NCBI GenBank assembly: GCA_036373915.1 | Contig: DASUUU010000044.1 | Location: 96,412-160,411, forward strand | Reading direction: 5' to 3' | Length of the DNA stretch: 64,000 bases | Origin: JASLBX01 sp036373915 | GTDB lineage: Bacteria > Actinomycetota > Actinomycetes > Jiangellales > Jiangellaceae | Shown: positions 8,623 through 16,137 of the stretch, piece by piece | How the letters are laid out: each line of letters opens with the position of its first letter | How positions within the stretch are numbered: position 1 is the stretch's first letter | Notes under the pieces: model-generated | Seen by the model: the letters and a program-made list of their open reading frames with translations, nothing else | Told to the model about the DNA's origin: nothing | Databases searched by the model: none | Program-made: the position numbers and the translations under genes

Positions 8623-9504
8623 ATGGCGAGCCGGCTCCGCAGCGTTCCCGCACCGGCACTGGTCCTGTTCGGAATCGGGTCCGTCCAACTCGGAGCAGGT
8701 CTGGCCAAGTCGATTTTCGACCAGTTGCCGCCGAGCGCAATGGTGATGATGCGGCTCGCCACCTCCGCGGTGGTGGTGACGATCGTCAGTCGCCGGTTGC
8801 TGCGCGGTTCATGGCGACGGCACTCGCGATCCGACCTGCTGCTCGTGGCCGCGTTCGGCCTGACTCTCGCGGGGATGAACTTCGCGATCTACGAGTCATT
8901 CTCGCGCATACCACTGGGCATCGCCGTCACGATCGAATTCCTCGGGCCCCTCGGCGTGGCGGTCGCCTTCTCCCGCCGCCCGCTGGATCTGGCGTGGGTG
9001 GCGCTCGCTGCCACGGGCGTCGTGCTGCTCGTCAGGGACGACGGTTCGGGCCGGGTCACGGTCGCAGGCGTGGTTTTCGCTCTTGTCGCCGCAGCCGGCT
9101 GGGCATCGTACATCTTACTGAGCACGGCGATCGGCAGTCGCTTCCCCGGTTCGTCAGGGCTGGCGCTCGCGAGCGTCCTCGGTGCGGCAATCATGCTGCC
9201 GGTCGGTATCAGTTCGGGTGGCTCGGCGCTGCTTCGCCCGGAGTTGCTGGCGATCGGAGTCGCCGTCGGCTTGCTCTCGTCGGTCATCCCGTACACGTTC
9301 GAACTGGAGGCCCTGCGCCGAATGCGAGCGCAGCTGTTCGGCATTCTGATGAGCCTGGAGCCGGCCGCCGCCGCACTTGTCGGACTTGTCGTGCTCGGTG
9401 AGGTGTTGGCCGTTCGCGAGTGGGCGGCCATCGGCTGCGTGATCGTCGCCTGCGTCGGAGCGACCCGGACCCAACCGCCGCCACCCGAGGTGCCCGAGGG
9501 CTGA
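8623..9504 (+). CDS. EamA/DMT-family transporter, RhtA-like exporter
   Basis: The 293-aa product has about ten transmembrane segments in two EamA halves (roughly 10-135 and 145-285). Signatures include FAIYESFSRIPLGIAVTIEFLGPLGVA in the first half and LLSSVIPYTFELEALRRM plus LEPAAAALVGLVVLGE in the second, which are characteristic of the RhtA threonine/homoserine exporter subgroup. It probably exports small amino-acid-like metabolites; the substrate is not determinable. A TTA codon is at 9115. It is convergent with the pilus operon; a hairpin separates the two. Confidence 0.88.
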   Translation: MASRLRSVPAPALVLFGIGSVQLGAGLAKSIFDQLPPSAMVMMRLATSAVVVTIVSRRLLRGSWRRHSRSDLLLVAAFGLTLAGMNFAIYESFSRIPLGIAVTIEFLGPLGVAVAFSRRPLDLAWVALAATGVVLLVRDDGSGRVTVAGVVFALVAAAGWASYILLSTAIGSRFPGSSGLALASVLGAAIMLPVGISSGGSALLRPELLAIGVAVGLLSSVIPYTFELEALRRMRAQLFGILMSLEPAAAALVGLVVLGEVLAVREWAAIGCVIVACVGATRTQPPPPEVPEG

Positions 9505-9532
9505 GCCGGTCCGGTTACTGTGAGCTCGCCGA

Positions 9533-9567
9533 TGCCCGCGGTGAACCATGCGACTCCACCGCGGGCA
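9533..9567. terminator. Bidirectional hairpin terminator between convergent genes
   Basis: TGCCCGCGGTG (9533-9543) pairs perfectly with CACCGCGGGCA (9557-9567) around a 13-nt loop, in the 85-bp gap between the EamA gene and the end of the reverse-strand tad operon. The position and the 11-bp GC-rich stem support a terminator serving both strands, although no T-tract is visible. Confidence 0.6.
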
Positions 9568-9589
9568 CCGGTATAGAGGACGTCGGCTG

Positions 9590-10348
9590 TCACGGCGGCA
9601 CGACACTCGCCGGATCTCGTGGCACGCCGCCCAGGCGCACTTCGAAATGCAGGTGCGGCCCGGTCGCGTTGCCGGTGGCGCCAACGGTACCGACCTGGTG
9701 ACCTGCACCGACCTCGTCGTCGACGGCGACGTGGAGTGAACTCAGGTGCGCGTAGTAGGTCGTGACTCCACCATGGTCGACAACGACGAGGTTGCCGTAC
9801 GGACCGGCCCGGCCGGCCCGGACCACTCGGCCTCCGGAGGCCGCGATAACAGGCGTACCTTCCGGTGCGGCGAAGTCCAGCCCGGTATGGCGGCCCGAGC
9901 CCCAATGCGTCCCGGCATCACCGAACCGCGCAGTCAGGCGGTACGGCCCGGCGACAGGGACCGACCAGTCACCTGCTGCCAGCACGCCGACCCGGGCCCG
10001 CGGCGGCACTCCGGCTCGGGCCCGGCGTACCGGATCGGTCAGCCAGCGCAACGGGCCGGTGATGGGCGCGGAGGCGGCGACCGCCACCTCGTCGCCGTCG
10101 ACGGTGCACTCGCGGAGGGTGGCGCCGTTGGCGCGGCTCACCCGCTCGGCAGCGGCACATGGAGGTTCGCCGGCCGGCCGGGCCACTGCGCCGGCGGCCG
10201 CGAGCGCCGCCAGATCAGCCGCTGCGGCGGCCCTGTGACGGGCCGCAACCCCAGAGCCGAGCGTGGCCGCGACGAGCGACCCGACCACGATCATCATCGT
10301 CGCCGCCAGCACCAGGACCGAGCCGGCACCGCGCTCCCGCCGGGTCAC
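9590..10348 (-). CDS. TadG-like (Rv3655c-type) N-terminus fused to an M23 LytM metallopeptidase domain
   Basis: This is the last gene of the tad operon. It starts at a GTG that overlaps the TadE-like stop (GTGA). Residues 1-60 look like helicase/secretion-neighbourhood TadE/G-like proteins: RRERGAGSVLVLAATMM, one membrane helix (about 9-32), then an Ala-rich amphipathic helix; Cys64 and Cys81 could pair. Residues about 130-250 are an M23 endopeptidase with zinc ligands His154 and Asp158 (HTGLD) and the HLH motif at 232-234. M23 enzymes cut peptidoglycan cross-bridges or stems. The membrane-anchored fusion would place a wall hydrolase at the pilus machine. The fusion is seen directly; its role is inference. 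Confidence 0.85.
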   Translation of the reverse strand: MTRRERGAGSVLVLAATMMIVVGSLVAATLGSGVAARHRAAAAADLAALAAAGAVARPAGEPPCAAAERVSRANGATLRECTVDGDEVAVAASAPITGPLRWLTDPVRRARAGVPPRARVGVLAAGDWSVPVAGPYRLTARFGDAGTHWGSGRHTGLDFAAPEGTPVIAASGGRVVRAGRAGPYGNLVVVDHGGVTTYYAHLSSLHVAVDDEVGAGHQVGTVGATGNATGPHLHFEVRLGGVPRDPASVVPP

Positions 10349-10794
10349 GAGGACTCCTCGACGGCGACGGATTCGGCACTCACCGTCGGCGCGGGCAGCC
10401 GGTCGGCGAACGGCACCGGCGGCCTGACCTCCACTGCCACTTCGACGACCACCAGCCCGTCGTGTTCGGTCACCTCGACCACCGCACCGGCCGGAGCGAC
10501 GGCCTCGGCGACTTGACGAACGATCGCCGGGTCGTCGCCCCGCGCCGCGGCACGTGCCGCCTCGCGCGCCGCGTCCGCGCACCTCAACTGCATGAGACCC
10601 AACGAGAGCGTCCACAGTGCGGCGATCGCCACCAGAACGAGAGCGGGTAGGGCGGCCGCGATCTCGGCGGTCACAGCGCCTCTGTCGCCGGCGCTGCGAT
10701 CTGGCCGGACAAGGGCCGGATTCTGGCCGGTCGGAGATCCGCGCGCCGAGCGCCGGCGGGGGGTCCCCCGCCGGCGCAGCGTTGTCACTGTCAT
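10345..10794 (-). CDS. TadE-like minor pilin / pilus assembly protein
   Basis: The 149-aa protein has the TadE feature of a GAVTAEIAAALPALVLV segment beginning near residue 37, containing the conserved Glu and a hydrophobic helix, followed by the helical LRCADAAREAARAAARGD stretch and a beta-rich C-terminus. It corresponds to the Rv3655c/3656c neighbourhood. The ATG overlaps the pilin stop (ATGA), and its own stop overlaps the next start. The Arg-rich N-terminus (residues 5-15) is encoded by a perfect GC-rich hairpin. It probably helps assemble or anchor a Flp-type fibre in the membrane. Confidence 0.85.
   Translation of the reverse strand: MTVTTLRRRGTPRRRSARGSPTGQNPALVRPDRSAGDRGAVTAEIAAALPALVLVAIAALWTLSLGLMQLRCADAAREAARAAARGDDPAIVRQVAEAVAPAGAVVEVTEHDGLVVVEVAVEVRPPVPFADRLPAPTVSAESVAVEESS
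10750..10777 (-). promoter_or_regulatory. Intragenic hairpin at the start of the TadE-like gene
   Basis: GCGCCGGCGGGGG and its exact complement form a 13-bp stem with a 2-nt loop, covering codons 6-15 of the TadE-like gene, just after the pilin coding region. It could stabilise the 3' end of a pilin transcript, or attenuate read-through so that pilin is made in excess of the assembly proteins. The structure is read directly; the role is inferred. Confidence 0.45.
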
Positions 10795-10973
10795 CCGAGG
10801 ATTCCGAAGGCCTTGCGCGCCAGGTCGGTCAGGAACCCGAGGATGCTGTCGTTCTCGACGAGCTTGTAGAGAACACCGGCAATGCCGCAGGCCGCGACAG
10901 TGCCGACGGCGTACTCGGCGGTCGCCATACCGCGCTCGCCGGTCCGGCGCAGTGACGCCACGATCTTGGACAT
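10791..10973 (-). CDS. DUF4244 Flp-like pilin subunit
   Basis: This 60-aa protein is almost exactly the DUF4244 pattern: RTGERGMATAEYAVGTVAACG, a hydrophobic helix with LYKLVENDS, and a C-terminal amphipathic end. The G/MATAEYA junction resembles the Flp prepilin processing site, with cleavage before the hydrophobic segment and Glu five residues on. It is the likely major pilin of this tad locus, the counterpart of Rv3656c. The ATG has a strong GAGGAGG 5 nt upstream. The 153-bp gap upstream separates it from the T2SF genes and may hold its own promoter. Confidence 0.88.
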   Translation of the reverse strand: MSKIVASLRRTGERGMATAEYAVGTVAACGIAGVLYKLVENDSILGFLTDLARKAFGILG

Positions 10974-11126
10974 GGAACCTCCTCACCCGGCGGTCCGGCC
11001 GGTGCGGGGGCCGCGGGTTTCGCGGCGCCACATCAAGGCTGTTGGCTGGGCGTGCCCGACCCGAAGATCGTTCGGAATCTGTGGAAACCACACCCGCGCC
11101 ACGCCTGGCTGTGGATATCCGGCCCC

Positions 11127-11876
11127 TCAGGGCAGCAATGGCATCCCGAGCGTCGCGACCAGCGGAGCGATGCCGACGAGAACGAACGCCGGGAGGAAGC
11201 ACAGCCCGAGCGGCGCGGCCGCCCTGGCACCGACCGATCGGGCCCTCGCCTCGGCGGCCCACCGGGCGGTGTCACGGGCGTCAAGCGCTACCCGCTGCAG
11301 CACCGGCACGGGCGACACACCTCGGGTCACCGAGCGGAGCATGGCCCGGCCGAGGGGCCGAGCAGCAGCATCGTCGAGCAGGCCGGCCCACGCGCCGCGC
11401 GGGTCTGCACCCACCCTGGTGGCCGCCGCTGCGACGACGAGACCATCGCCCAGCGGGCCGCCCATCGCCCGACCCACGACTTCGGCCGCCCGGTCAGGCG
11501 GTACCCCTGACGCGACCGCAGCCGCGAGGAGCTCCGCCGCCAGCGGGACAGCAGCGGCGACATGCTGCCGGCGCCGGAACACCGCTGCGGGCTCCAAGCG
11601 TCCCAGCCCCACCCACGCAACGGCGCCGGCGGCAAGCCCGGCGACCCACCCGCCCACGCCTCCGACAACCGCCGCGCCGCCGAGCGCCGCCAGGCACGCC
11701 GCCGCCACGCGCCGGCGGCCGCCGCGCAGCGAACTGGGGGCCGGTGAACGCCGCGAGCCGCGCCAGGTCCGACCAGAGGAAACAGCTTTCAGCCGGGCCG
11801 CGCCCGGCCCGGGAGCGAACAGGACGCCGCCTGCGGCGGCCGAGAGCAGTACGGCGACCGTGGTCAGGCTTCCCAT
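11127..11876 (-). CDS. Type II secretion F (TadC-like) membrane protein of the tad operon
   Basis: This 249-aa product is Ala/Gly-rich, with an N-terminal membrane segment (about 5-25), a pair of helices near 55-90 (LGGAAVVGGVGGWVAGLAAG) and C-terminal helices (LGLCFLPAFVLVGIAPLVATL). The cytoplasmic T2SF domain (about 100-215) contains LAAELLAAAVASGVPPDRA. In tad systems TadB/TadC form the inner-membrane platform that transmits motor ATPase movement to pilin. The ATG overlaps the end of the TadB-like gene by 13 nt. It corresponds to Rv3657c. Confidence 0.85.
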   Translation of the reverse strand: MGSLTTVAVLLSAAAGGVLFAPGPGAARLKAVSSGRTWRGSRRSPAPSSLRGGRRRVAAACLAALGGAAVVGGVGGWVAGLAAGAVAWVGLGRLEPAAVFRRRQHVAAAVPLAAELLAAAVASGVPPDRAAEVVGRAMGGPLGDGLVVAAAATRVGADPRGAWAGLLDDAAARPLGRAMLRSVTRGVSPVPVLQRVALDARDTARWAAEARARSVGARAAAPLGLCFLPAFVLVGIAPLVATLGMPLLP

Positions 11877-12637
11877 GCCGACCTCGTCGCCGATCTCGCG
11901 AGCCGGCCCACCCACCACAGCCCGATCCCCACGAACACGATGGCGCCGGCCAGGCACACCAACCCGATCGGGCTGCTCACGAGGAACGCGATCGCAGCAC
12001 CGTCGCCACCGGACAGCAGCAGGAGGGTTCCGAACGGCAGCACCGCGAGTATGCGAGCGGTGGCACGGGCCGTGGCGAGCTGGGCCGACGCCTCGCGGCG
12101 GACGGCAGCCTCGGTCCTCAGCGAGTCCGCCACGGCGACCACCACGCGGGACAGGGGCGCGCCGGTGCAGTCGGTGATCTCCCACCCCGCAGCCACGGCG
12201 CGCAACGAGGCCGCGCCGGGCGCTGTCGCCGTCTCGCGCAACGCGGCTGCCACGTCGCCGCCGGTGGCTGCCCGAGCCGCCGCCGAACCGAACAGCTCGG
12301 GCCAGTCCTCGGCGACGGTTGCGACCGCGCGGGCAACCGGCGCACCAGCCTGTAGTTCGGTGGCCAGCGCCAGGCACGCGTCGACGACATCGGCATCCCG
12401 CCGGGAGGTAACGGCGCTGCCGACTAACGGCCGCGTGAGCAACCTGCGCCAGCGACGCACTGTCCGTGGCCGGCGACCGGCCGTGACCGACGATGGCCGG
12501 CCGTTCCGAAGCCGGTTGAGGCGAGGGGGAAGGCCGCTGCCACCCGGCGCCAACCGGGCGGTAAGAAGGCTCGGCCGGCGGCCGGCGAGCAATCCGGCCG
12601 CCACCGCGGCTAGCACGGCTGCGAGCGCGCCGGTCAC
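11864..12637 (-). CDS. Type II secretion F (TadB-like) membrane protein of the tad operon
   Basis: The product has two N-terminal helices, then a T2SF cytoplasmic domain (LALATELQAGAPVARAVATVAEDW, LRAVAAGWEITDCTGAPLSRVV) and a C-terminal pair of helices (ARILAVLPFGTLLLL and LVCLAGAIVFVGIGLWWVG). It is the companion of the TadC-like gene and the counterpart of Rv3658c. I use GTG 12637, which overlaps the ATPase stop as GTGA like its operon neighbours; ATG 12658 would add seven residues. Confidence 0.85.
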   Translation of the reverse strand: MTGALAAVLAAVAAGLLAGRRPSLLTARLAPGGSGLPPRLNRLRNGRPSSVTAGRRPRTVRRWRRLLTRPLVGSAVTSRRDADVVDACLALATELQAGAPVARAVATVAEDWPELFGSAAARAATGGDVAAALRETATAPGAASLRAVAAGWEITDCTGAPLSRVVVAVADSLRTEAAVRREASAQLATARATARILAVLPFGTLLLLSGGDGAAIAFLVSSPIGLVCLAGAIVFVGIGLWWVGRLARSATRSAWEA

Positions 12638-13794
12638 GTCAGCGCCGGAGAGATCCACGACCGCAACCGGCCGGCCGCGGTGGCTTCGGCGAACTCACCA
12701 GGGGCAGGGCTTCGGACCGCCGGCACCACCGTGACACAGCCGGCACCGGCGCGTTCGACGATTGCGATCTCGGCGATACGGCGGCATCCCGAGCGGTCTC
12801 GCACCAGATGGATCACCGCAGCCAGCCCGGCCGCGACCTGCGCGTGGACCGCGTCCCTGCCCAGGCCCGCGGCCACCCCCAGCGCTTCGAGGCGGGCCGG
12901 CAGGTCTGCGGTTGAGTTCGCATGCACGGTGCCGCACCCGCCCTCGTGACCGGTGTTCAACGCACTCAGCAGGTCGACCACCTCGCGGCCCCGCACCTCA
13001 CCGACCACCAGCCGGTCCGGGCGCATCCGCAGGGCCTGGCGCACCAACTCGTCGAGGCCCACCCGGCCGGCACCTTCGACGTTGTGTGGTCGCGCCTCGA
13101 GCCGTACGACGTGCGGCAACGACGGCCGCAGCTCACCGGAGTCCTCGACGAGCACCACCCGTTCGGTTGGGTCGGCGAGGGACAGAAGCGCTCCCAGCAC
13201 CGTCGTCTTTCCCGTGCCCGTCCCGCCGGTCACCAGGAACGCCAGCCGAGACCGCACGATCGCCCGCAGCCAGGGCGCGAGTCGGGAAGCGACGCTCCCC
13301 GACTCGATCAGCTCATCCATGCTGAAGGCGTGGCCCGCCGGAACCCGCAGCGAGATGACCGTCCCCGCAGGTGAGATCGGTGGTAACACGGCGTGCAACC
13401 GGACACCGTCGGCCAGGCGTGCATCGACGAAGGGCATGCCTTCATCGAGCCTTCGGTTCGCACCTGCGGCCAGCCGCTGCGCAAGTCGCCGAACGTCATC
13501 CTCGTCGCCGAGTTGCAGCGGGATCTGCTCCAGACCGTTGCCACGGTCGACCCACACGTCGGCCGGCCCATTGACAAGAACATCGGTGATGCCCGGCTCG
13601 CGAAGCAACCCCTCGAGCGGGCCCGCTCCGGTGATCTCCGCCCTCAGCTGCTCGGTGACATCGAGGACGGCGGCATCTCCGAGGACTGCTCCTTCAGCCC
13701 GCAACGCCGCCGCTACCTGTGACGCGGTCGGCGGGGCCGATGTTGCGGTCAGCGACGTTCGTATCCGCTCGACCAGCTCATGGTCCACCCGCAT
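12634..13794 (-). CDS. tadA: TadA/CpaF-family pilus motor ATPase
   Basis: This 386-aa hexameric ATPase powers Flp/tad pilin assembly at the cytoplasmic face of the membrane. The N-terminal domain has GPLEGLLREPGITDVLVNGP (59-78). Walker A GGTGTGKTT is at 190-198, the Asp box includes VEDSGE near 216-221, Walker B is RLVVGE (261-266) and the His box GHEGGCGTVHANS is at 282-294. All catalytic elements are intact. It corresponds to Rv3659c. The start shares one base with the upstream stop (TGATG). Confidence 0.93.
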   Translation of the reverse strand: MRVDHELVERIRTSLTATSAPPTASQVAAALRAEGAVLGDAAVLDVTEQLRAEITGAGPLEGLLREPGITDVLVNGPADVWVDRGNGLEQIPLQLGDEDDVRRLAQRLAAGANRRLDEGMPFVDARLADGVRLHAVLPPISPAGTVISLRVPAGHAFSMDELIESGSVASRLAPWLRAIVRSRLAFLVTGGTGTGKTTVLGALLSLADPTERVVLVEDSGELRPSLPHVVRLEARPHNVEGAGRVGLDELVRQALRMRPDRLVVGEVRGREVVDLLSALNTGHEGGCGTVHANSTADLPARLEALGVAAGLGRDAVHAQVAAGLAAVIHLVRDRSGCRRIAEIAIVERAGAGCVTVVPAVRSPAPGEFAEATAAGRLRSWISPALT

Positions 13795-14885
13795 CAGGCC
13801 GCCACCGCATCGTCTTGGGCGACCAGCTCATCGAGCAGGAGTGCGCAGACCGACGCCAGCGGACCACGACCCGACCGGGCCGGTGGTTCACCGCGCTCGA
13901 GCGCCTCGGCGAGTCCCGGCTCAGGATCGAGTTCCGCGGACACGGGCAGACCCAACGCCGCCGAGATGTCTACCGGGCGCAGACTCGACGGAGCCGGATT
14001 GCGGACGATGACGCTGATGCCGGACGCGGCCACGCCGAGTCCAGCAGCGACCCGACCGGCCGCCGCGACCGCCCGGACCTCGGCCGGCACCACCAGCAGG
14101 ATCCGGTGGCACCGGCCGACGATCTCCTCTGTCGCCGGATCGCATCGGCGGGGCAGATCGACCACGACGAGGTCCCACGATCGCTGCGCAGCGGTGAGGG
14201 CGGCCCGGACGGCCTCGGCGGGCACGCTCAGCATGCCGCCTCGGTCCCACGACAGAACGGTCAGCCCATGCGGATCGGGCAGGTGGTCGCGAAGGGTCGG
14301 TCCGCCAATCCGGCCGCGGGTGTCGGCCAGGTCGGGCCAGCGCAACCCACCACTGTGCTCCGCACCCAGGACCAGGTCGAGCCCTCCGCCGAAGGGATCG
14401 GCGTCGACAAGCATGGTGGTCAACTTTCGACGAGCCGCGCACACCGCAAGGGCTGCTGCGAGCACCGATGCACCCGCCCCACCGCGGCCTCCGACGACCC
14501 CTACCACGATCGCCTGGTCAGGAGCCCCACCGTCGGCCACGTCAGCGAAACACTCGACAAGCCGCGCCTCGCCAGCGGCCAACTCGACCACATGCTCAGC
14601 CCCGAGCCCGACAGCGTGGCGCCAGGTCGCGGTCTCCGGGCGGCCAGGACACACCACAATGACGCCGGACCGTCGCGACGGGCCGAGCGCAAGCAGTCGC
14701 TCGGCTTGGTCATCGCCGACGACGACGATCGGCGCGGCCAGCCAGCGGGCCCGGGCCGCTGCGACATCGGCCACCACATCGGCCTCGACACCGGCCGCGG
14801 CAGCCAGGCGGAGCAAGTCGTCGAGAATGTGATCGTCAGCGGTGACGAGCAGCGGCCGCGCACCGGACGGCATGAGTCGGTTCAT
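13794..14885 (-). CDS. ssd: CpaE/Ssd-like MinD-superfamily protein (septum-site determining type)
   Basis: The 363-aa protein has an N-terminal receiver-like region (LVTADDHILDDLLRLAAAAG) and a C-terminal P-loop ATPase-like domain. The deviant Walker A is GGRGGAGASVLAAAL near residues 130-144, where the usual lysines are replaced (GAS), followed by TMLVDADPFGGGLDL. It matches Rv3660c (Ssd), which influences septation and cell length, and CpaE proteins, which place pili at the pole. It is the first gene of the operon, divergent from the HAD gene across a region holding a 6C RNA and DnaA-box matches. Confidence 0.85.
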   Translation of the reverse strand: MNRLMPSGARPLLVTADDHILDDLLRLAAAAGVEADVVADVAAARARWLAAPIVVVGDDQAERLLALGPSRRSGVIVVCPGRPETATWRHAVGLGAEHVVELAAGEARLVECFADVADGGAPDQAIVVGVVGGRGGAGASVLAAALAVCAARRKLTTMLVDADPFGGGLDLVLGAEHSGGLRWPDLADTRGRIGGPTLRDHLPDPHGLTVLSWDRGGMLSVPAEAVRAALTAAQRSWDLVVVDLPRRCDPATEEIVGRCHRILLVVPAEVRAVAAAGRVAAGLGVAASGISVIVRNPAPSSLRPVDISAALGLPVSAELDPEPGLAEALERGEPPARSGRGPLASVCALLLDELVAQDDAVAA

Positions 14886-14965
14886 CGGAACGACCTCCCT
14901 CGGAGAGTTCGGAGAGGTCTAATCTGGCCGCGACGAGCGGACCGCCGGCCCTGGTAGCCAAAGAA

Positions 14966-15234
14966 TGTGGATAACGGTGGCAACGCACCCTGGGTGTGGA
15001 CAACCGCGGCAGTCGACCGGACGTAGAAGCGGCCCCCGTCGGGGGGCGACGGGGGCCGTTAAGGATCCGGCTAGGGGGGCAAGCCGAACCCAAGCGGCGG
15101 GGGGTGCCGCTCTTGACATTCTCCCCCGCCTTAAGCCCCGAGAAACCTAAGAAATTGAGAAATCTTCGACGACTCGGCTGAGTCTCCAACTCGCCGCCCG
15201 AACCGCCTCCCACCTATGCTCGGAGTGTGGACAA
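14966..15234. promoter_or_regulatory. Three DnaA-box matches in the ssd/HAD divergent region
   Basis: TGTGGATAA at 14966-14974 and TGTGGACAA at 14995-15003 and 15226-15234 are exact complements of the DnaA box forms TTATCCACA and TTGTCCACA. All three share one orientation and lie within 270 bp. The last overlaps the GTG start of the HAD gene. Two are near the ssd start. This may be a DnaA-regulated promoter region or a titration site. There is no AT-rich unwinding segment and no dnaA or dnaN nearby, so it is not the origin. Confidence 0.5.
15030..15138 (-). ncRNA. 6C small RNA (actinobacterial B11/ncRv13660c type)
   Basis: Read on the reverse strand, two stem-loops carry runs of six C in their loops: GCGGCACCCCCCGCCGC (about 15109-15093) and GGCTTGCCCCCCTAGCC (about 15086-15070). 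They are followed by a strong 11-bp terminator-like hairpin, CGGCCCCCGTC/GACGGGGGCCG, at 15058-15030. This is the 6C RNA layout, and the position between ssd and the HAD gene is that of the M. tuberculosis copy. The 5' end is a guess: a TAGGTT -10-like element at 15149-15144 would start the RNA near 15138. 6C RNAs base-pair with mRNAs through the C-rich loops. Confidence 0.9.
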
Positions 15235-16093
15235 CGACGCCCCGCATCCCGGCGCTCCGGCTGCACGGCCGGATCCGCAGGCTCAGCCCGGCCACCGTTC
15301 GGCAGCGTTCTTCGATCTTGATAAGACCGTCATCGCCAAGTCGAGCGCCCTGGCCTTTTCACGCAGTTTCTATGAAGGTGGGTTGATCAACCGGCGGGCT
15401 GTGTTGCGCAGTGCGTACGCACAATTCGTGTACCTCGTGGGCGGTGCCGACCACGACCAGATGGAACGGATGAGGGAGTACCTCTCGGCGCTCGTCACCG
15501 GGTGGGACGTCAAGGCGGTCAAGGACATCGTCGCCGAGGCGCTGCACACCATCGTCGATCCGATCGTCTACGACGAAGCGGTCACGCTTATCGAGGAGCA
15601 TCGCCACGCGGGCCGCGATGTGGTGATCGTCTCGTCCAGTGGAGCGGAGGTTGTCGAGCCGATCGGCGAGATGCTCGGCGCCGACAAGGTGATCGCCACC
15701 AGGATGATCACGGGTGATGACGGCAAGTACACCGGCGAGATCGAGTTCTACGCGTACGGCGATGCGAAGGCGAAGGCGATCAGCGAGCTGGCCGAGTCCG
15801 AGGGATACGACCTCCGCCGCAGCTACACGTACTCGGACTCCGCCACCGACCTGCCCATGCTCGAGGAGGTTGGCCACCCGTACGCCGTCAATCCCGACCG
15901 GGCGCTGCGCAGGATCGCAGCGGACCGCGGCTGGCCCGTTCTGGTGTTCTCCAAGCCGGTCGCCCTGCGCAAACGAACGGCGTCGTTCCGTGACGCGCCC
16001 AAACCTGCACTTGCCGCGGCCGCCATCGGAGCCGGTGCCGCAGCGGCCGGATTGGCCTGGTATGCGGTGCGCAGGCGCGCGCGCCCCTCGTAG
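15227..16093 (+). CDS. HAD-IB family phosphatase (SerB-like) with C-terminal membrane segment
   Basis: This 288-aa haloacid dehalogenase-superfamily hydrolase has motif I FFDLDKT with nucleophile Asp30 and acid/base Asp32, motif II VIVSSSG, and motif III/IV AKAKAI...YSDSATDLPML. The family dephosphorylates phosphoserine or other small phosphates; this branch (Rv3661-like) is of unsettled substrate. A C-terminal Ala-rich hydrophobic stretch (about 262-283) followed by RRRAR suggests a tail anchor. The start is GTG 15227, overlapping a DnaA-box match. It is divergent from ssd, as in mycobacteria. Confidence 0.9.
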   Translation: MDNDAPHPGAPAARPDPQAQPGHRSAAFFDLDKTVIAKSSALAFSRSFYEGGLINRRAVLRSAYAQFVYLVGGADHDQMERMREYLSALVTGWDVKAVKDIVAEALHTIVDPIVYDEAVTLIEEHRHAGRDVVIVSSSGAEVVEPIGEMLGADKVIATRMITGDDGKYTGEIEFYAYGDAKAKAISELAESEGYDLRRSYTYSDSATDLPMLEEVGHPYAVNPDRALRRIAADRGWPVLVFSKPVALRKRTASFRDAPKPALAAAAIGAGAAAAGLAWYAVRRRARPS

Positions 16094-16137
16094 TCACCGC
16101 CGAACTGGGGTATAACGGCTGCTAGGGGAGGAACGCA

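Noticed and set aside
14966..15234. Replication origin
   Set aside because: Three DnaA-box matches are present, but there is no AT-rich region, too few boxes, and no dnaA, dnaN or gyr genes nearby.
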